Source of the DNA: Nitzschia sp. DOCU1
Taxonomy: Eukaryota; Bacillariophyta; Bacillariophyceae; Bacillariales; Bacillariaceae
NCBI GenBank assembly: GCA_951394045.1
Contig: OX595995.1
Location: forward strand, 1,984,001-2,048,000
DNA: 64,000 bases
Direction: 5' to 3'
In this document: in pieces, positions 61,322-64,000 of the stretch
Numbering within the stretch: the first letter of the stretch is position 1
Layout: every line of letters starts with the position of its first letter
Notes under the pieces: model-generated
The model's input: only the letters and a program-made list of their open reading frames with translations
What the model was told of the DNA's origin: nothing
Databases searched by the model: none
Position numbers and translations under genes: made by a program

Positions 61322-64000
61322 ATGGGAGTCCCAAAGTTTTTTCGTTGGCTCTCCGAGCGCTATCCAAAGATCAATCAGCGCTTTGGGAGCACGCCAAATT
61401 TAGAAACTTGTGAGCGCTACTTTGGCCGTCCGCCTCCTCCTCCGCTCGAATATCCCGATCCATTGAGCACATGTGGATTGCCGCCCGAAGTGGATCGTCT
61501 GTACTTGGATATGAATGGAATCATCCACGGCTGTTCTCACAACAATAACGTGGAAGACGATGAAACAACCGATGGCACTAGCGGGGGTGAAAGCCGACAG
61601 CCCACGGAAACCAACATGATTAGCCGGGAGGAAATCTTTCGGAATGTTTGCTATTTCCTGGATCGCATTGTGGGGGACATTGTGCAGCCGAACCACCTGG
61701 TATACATGGCCATTGACGGAGTGGCTCCGAGGGCGAAACTCAATCAGCAGCGAAGTCGCCGCTATCGAAGTGGGTTAGAAGGACAAATTGAAACGACAAT
61801 TTATGAGGCACATGCACAAAAGCTAGCAGAAGAGGAACGCAGACTTGCAGAAGAGCGAGAGCTTTTGATTGGTGGGCGAAGCGACATGACCATGACGACA
61901 GAGGCTTCACCGTTCTCGATGGATGATGGGTTTTCCTTCGTCTTTCAAGGAGAGGATACTGAAAATCGAGCGTCTGCGAGATCACCATCGGGAGGGGAAC
62001 ATTTGCAAGAAGTGTCTCCGGGCAGATTCAAGGGAAAGTTTAAGGCGACGACCAACGCACCCAACGACACTAAATCAAAAGGCGAAAATGGAAGTGACGA
62101 GCAATTCTTTCATTCCAATGTCATTACTCCTGGAACTCCCTTTTTCCAAGAATTTACTCGTCACCTAGAACATTTTGTACGGTACAAAGTAAGCACAGAC
62201 CCCAAGTGGAAGAAATTGACCATTATCTTCAGTGGTCCAAACGTTCCCGGAGAAGGAGAGCACAAGCTTATGGATTTTATTCGAGCCGAAAAGAAGCGCC
62301 CAGGCTACAACCCCAATTGGCGCCATTGCATTATGGGCCAAGATGGAGACTTAATCATGTTGGGATTGGCAACCCACGAGCCAAATCTAGTTCTCTTGCG
62401 GGAACGGGTCGTCTTCAATACGGCGAGAAGGCGACTGGCGACAAAGTACTTTTCCAGTTCAAAGCTCGACGACGATGATTCATTAAAGAGCACTTCGAGT
62501 TTGGATTCTTATCTTCACAATAGCCACTTCGAATTTTTGCACATGGGGGTACTGAGGGACTACTTGGCTTTCGAATTTGAGACGAGCAATGTTTTGTCGA
62601 CCAGCCCCTTTGATCTGGAGCATACCATTGATGATTTTGTTTTCATGACATTTTTTGTCGGAAACGATTTTCTGCCGCACATGCCGGCGCTTGACATTGC
62701 AGACAATGCATTCGATCTACTCTTTCTCACCTACAAGCAGTGTCGAGCACAATGGCTGAGGGAAGATCGAGAAAAACTTGAACTGATGCCGTATTTGACA
62801 AACGCGGGGAACATAACATCTGGCAGAAGACTGGAAGAATTTTTGACTGCAGTGGGAGGCCATGAAGGCGCCTACTACGACAAGAAACGTCAAGCCGCCC
62901 CAACGGAACTAAGGCGAATTGAACGAGTCTTCAAGAAGTTCGGCATGGAATCCAATGTTCCGGATGCAAGCTTGGTAGCCAGCAAGGAAGAGTCGGATCG
63001 TGCGGCATATCGTAAAATGTTACTGCAAGAACAAACGCAAATAGTTGAGGGAAACAGGATTCAAGAATTTGGTGCAAGAGGGAGCTCAATGGATGAGTCA
63101 CGAGGTACCAATCACGAGACGATCAACTCGAACAATATGTTTAGTCCCGTCGTGACTAATAGAGAGTTCCAACCGGCCGCGGAATCTTCGTCTAACGATG
63201 AGTACGATGATGGTCTCATCTCTAGAATGGGAAGTCTTTTACAAAACTCATTGAGTAGCAACCAGGGCAGTGACTTATCTTCTTCGAAATGGAAGGCAAT
63301 TGGAATGGACGACCAAGATCTTAAAGGGAGATACTATTACGACAAGTTCCAACTTACTCCCTTCGACGAAGAGAAGCATTTGGCGCTGCGCAAGGCGTAC
63401 GTCGAAGGATTGGTCTGGAATTTGAAATATTATTACGAAGGTTGCGCTTCGTGGGAATGGTTCTTTCCTTATCATTACGGTGAGTCCAAATCTTCGCTTC
63501 CAGGCTTGGAAATCTAGGTTGGTGCTAACCAGGCTGCCTCTGCTGAGCCATCAACAGGACCAATGCTTAGCGATTTGGTGAATCTGGACGAAATCTTGAA
63601 CGACATAAGCTTCGAAGGAAAACTCGGCACACCACTGAAACCTTTTGAGCAACTAATGGGCTGTATGCCACCTTCTCAAGCGCACACACTACCAAAACCA
63701 TATCGCAAATTTCTGACGGACCCTGATTCCCCTATCATCGACTTTTACCCCCAGTCGTTCACGATTGATATGAATGGTAAACGATGGCCATGGGAGGCTG
63801 TAACGCTTCTTCCTTTTATCGATTCCAAACGGCTTTTGGCGGCGTCTGCGACAATCGATGAAGCCGATCTCACGGAAGAAGAACGGGCAAGAAACGCTTT
63901 TGGGGAAGCACTCGTGATAGCACATGATCCCGATCATCGTGAGACCCTCGAGCACGTCGGTGCCACAGAAGGATTTCAAAAGATCGAAAATTGTACAGCA
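61322..64000 (+). CDS. XRN1-type 5'-3' exoribonuclease, N-terminal part (runs off window)
   Basis: Degrades 5'-monophosphate RNA, as in mRNA decay after decapping. ATG 61322 is chosen because XRN proteins start MGVPKFFRWLSERYP. Exon 61322-63479, a 78-bp intron (63480-63557, GTGAGT...CAACAG), then a second exon continuing past the window; 867 codons are visible. The conserved region includes LYLDMNGIIHGC, AIDGVAPRAKLNQQRSRR, VPGEGEHKLMDFIR (metal and RNA contacts), GQDGDLIMLGL and FFVGNDFLPHMPAL. The second conserved block begins in FPYHYGPMLSDL and includes TDPDSPIIDFYP. No CCHC zinc finger is seen where nuclear XRN2/Rat1 enzymes carry one, which favours the cytoplasmic XRN1 type. Low-complexity inserts (about residues 75-105 and 180-260) separate the conserved blocks. 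The C-terminal PAZ/Tudor-like part lies outside the window. Confidence 0.92.

Noticed and set aside
61322..64000. Assigning the exoribonuclease to the nuclear XRN2/Rat1 type
   Set aside because: No CCHC zinc finger is seen at the usual place, though part of the protein lies outside the window.

Overview
The window is eukaryotic nuclear DNA and looks like a diatom (stramenopile alga), most likely a raphid pennate. The signs are short GT-AG introns (about 63-90 bp), a secreted-type leader with a phenylalanine at the cleavage site (the diatom 'ASAFAP' plastid motif) on a sugar-phosphate mutase, a plant-like sulfolipid synthase, a helicase-associated (HA) domain joined to a chromodomain, and a dense load of nested transposons. 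The species assignment is inference.

Layout. 1-2025: 3' part of a transposase-like gene cut by the window edge. 2645-3490 (-): low-complexity protein with FGDF/FGGF motifs. 4358-7029 (+): a four-exon soluble guanylate cyclase (H-NOX, HNOBA, coiled coil, cyclase). 7480-9572 (-): a decayed relic and then a full copy of an O-fucosyltransferase-like gene, the latter broken near its N-terminus by a 569-bp MITE. 9544-22843: copy 1 of a large duplicated block, made of a 4.6-kb element with 42-bp terminal inverted repeats full of minisatellites, smaller MITEs, poorly coding DNA, and a 3'-truncated FAD monooxygenase gene. 22844-24212: an inverted copy of the fucosyltransferase gene. 24213-29830: a third, partial fucosyltransferase copy split by a 5.3-kb Harbinger-type transposon (24433-29751). 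29797-53967: copy 2 of the block, carrying a 10.4-kb piggyBac-like element (32819-43199), itself split by an 8.8-kb non-LTR retrotransposon (34147-42941, minus strand). Copy 2 ends in the complete FAD monooxygenase gene (51753-54188).

54192-64000 is ordinary gene-dense DNA: a plastid-type phosphohexomutase (+), a convergent SQD2-like sulfolipid synthase (-), an HA/chromodomain protein (+), a small STI1-like acidic protein (-), and the start of an XRN-type 5'-3' exoribonuclease (+) that runs off the window.

The two blocks are nearly identical by eye, so the duplication is recent or the blocks are haplotypes joined in assembly. The mobile elements give a relative order. The TTAA-flanked MITE and the 42-bp-TIR element are in both copies and so predate the duplication. 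The 569-bp MITE, the Harbinger element and the piggyBac-like element are each in one copy, with an empty site in another. The retrotransposon is younger than the piggyBac-like element it interrupts. Inverted junctions with little or no microhomology on both sides of the middle fucosyltransferase copy suggest fold-back template switching.
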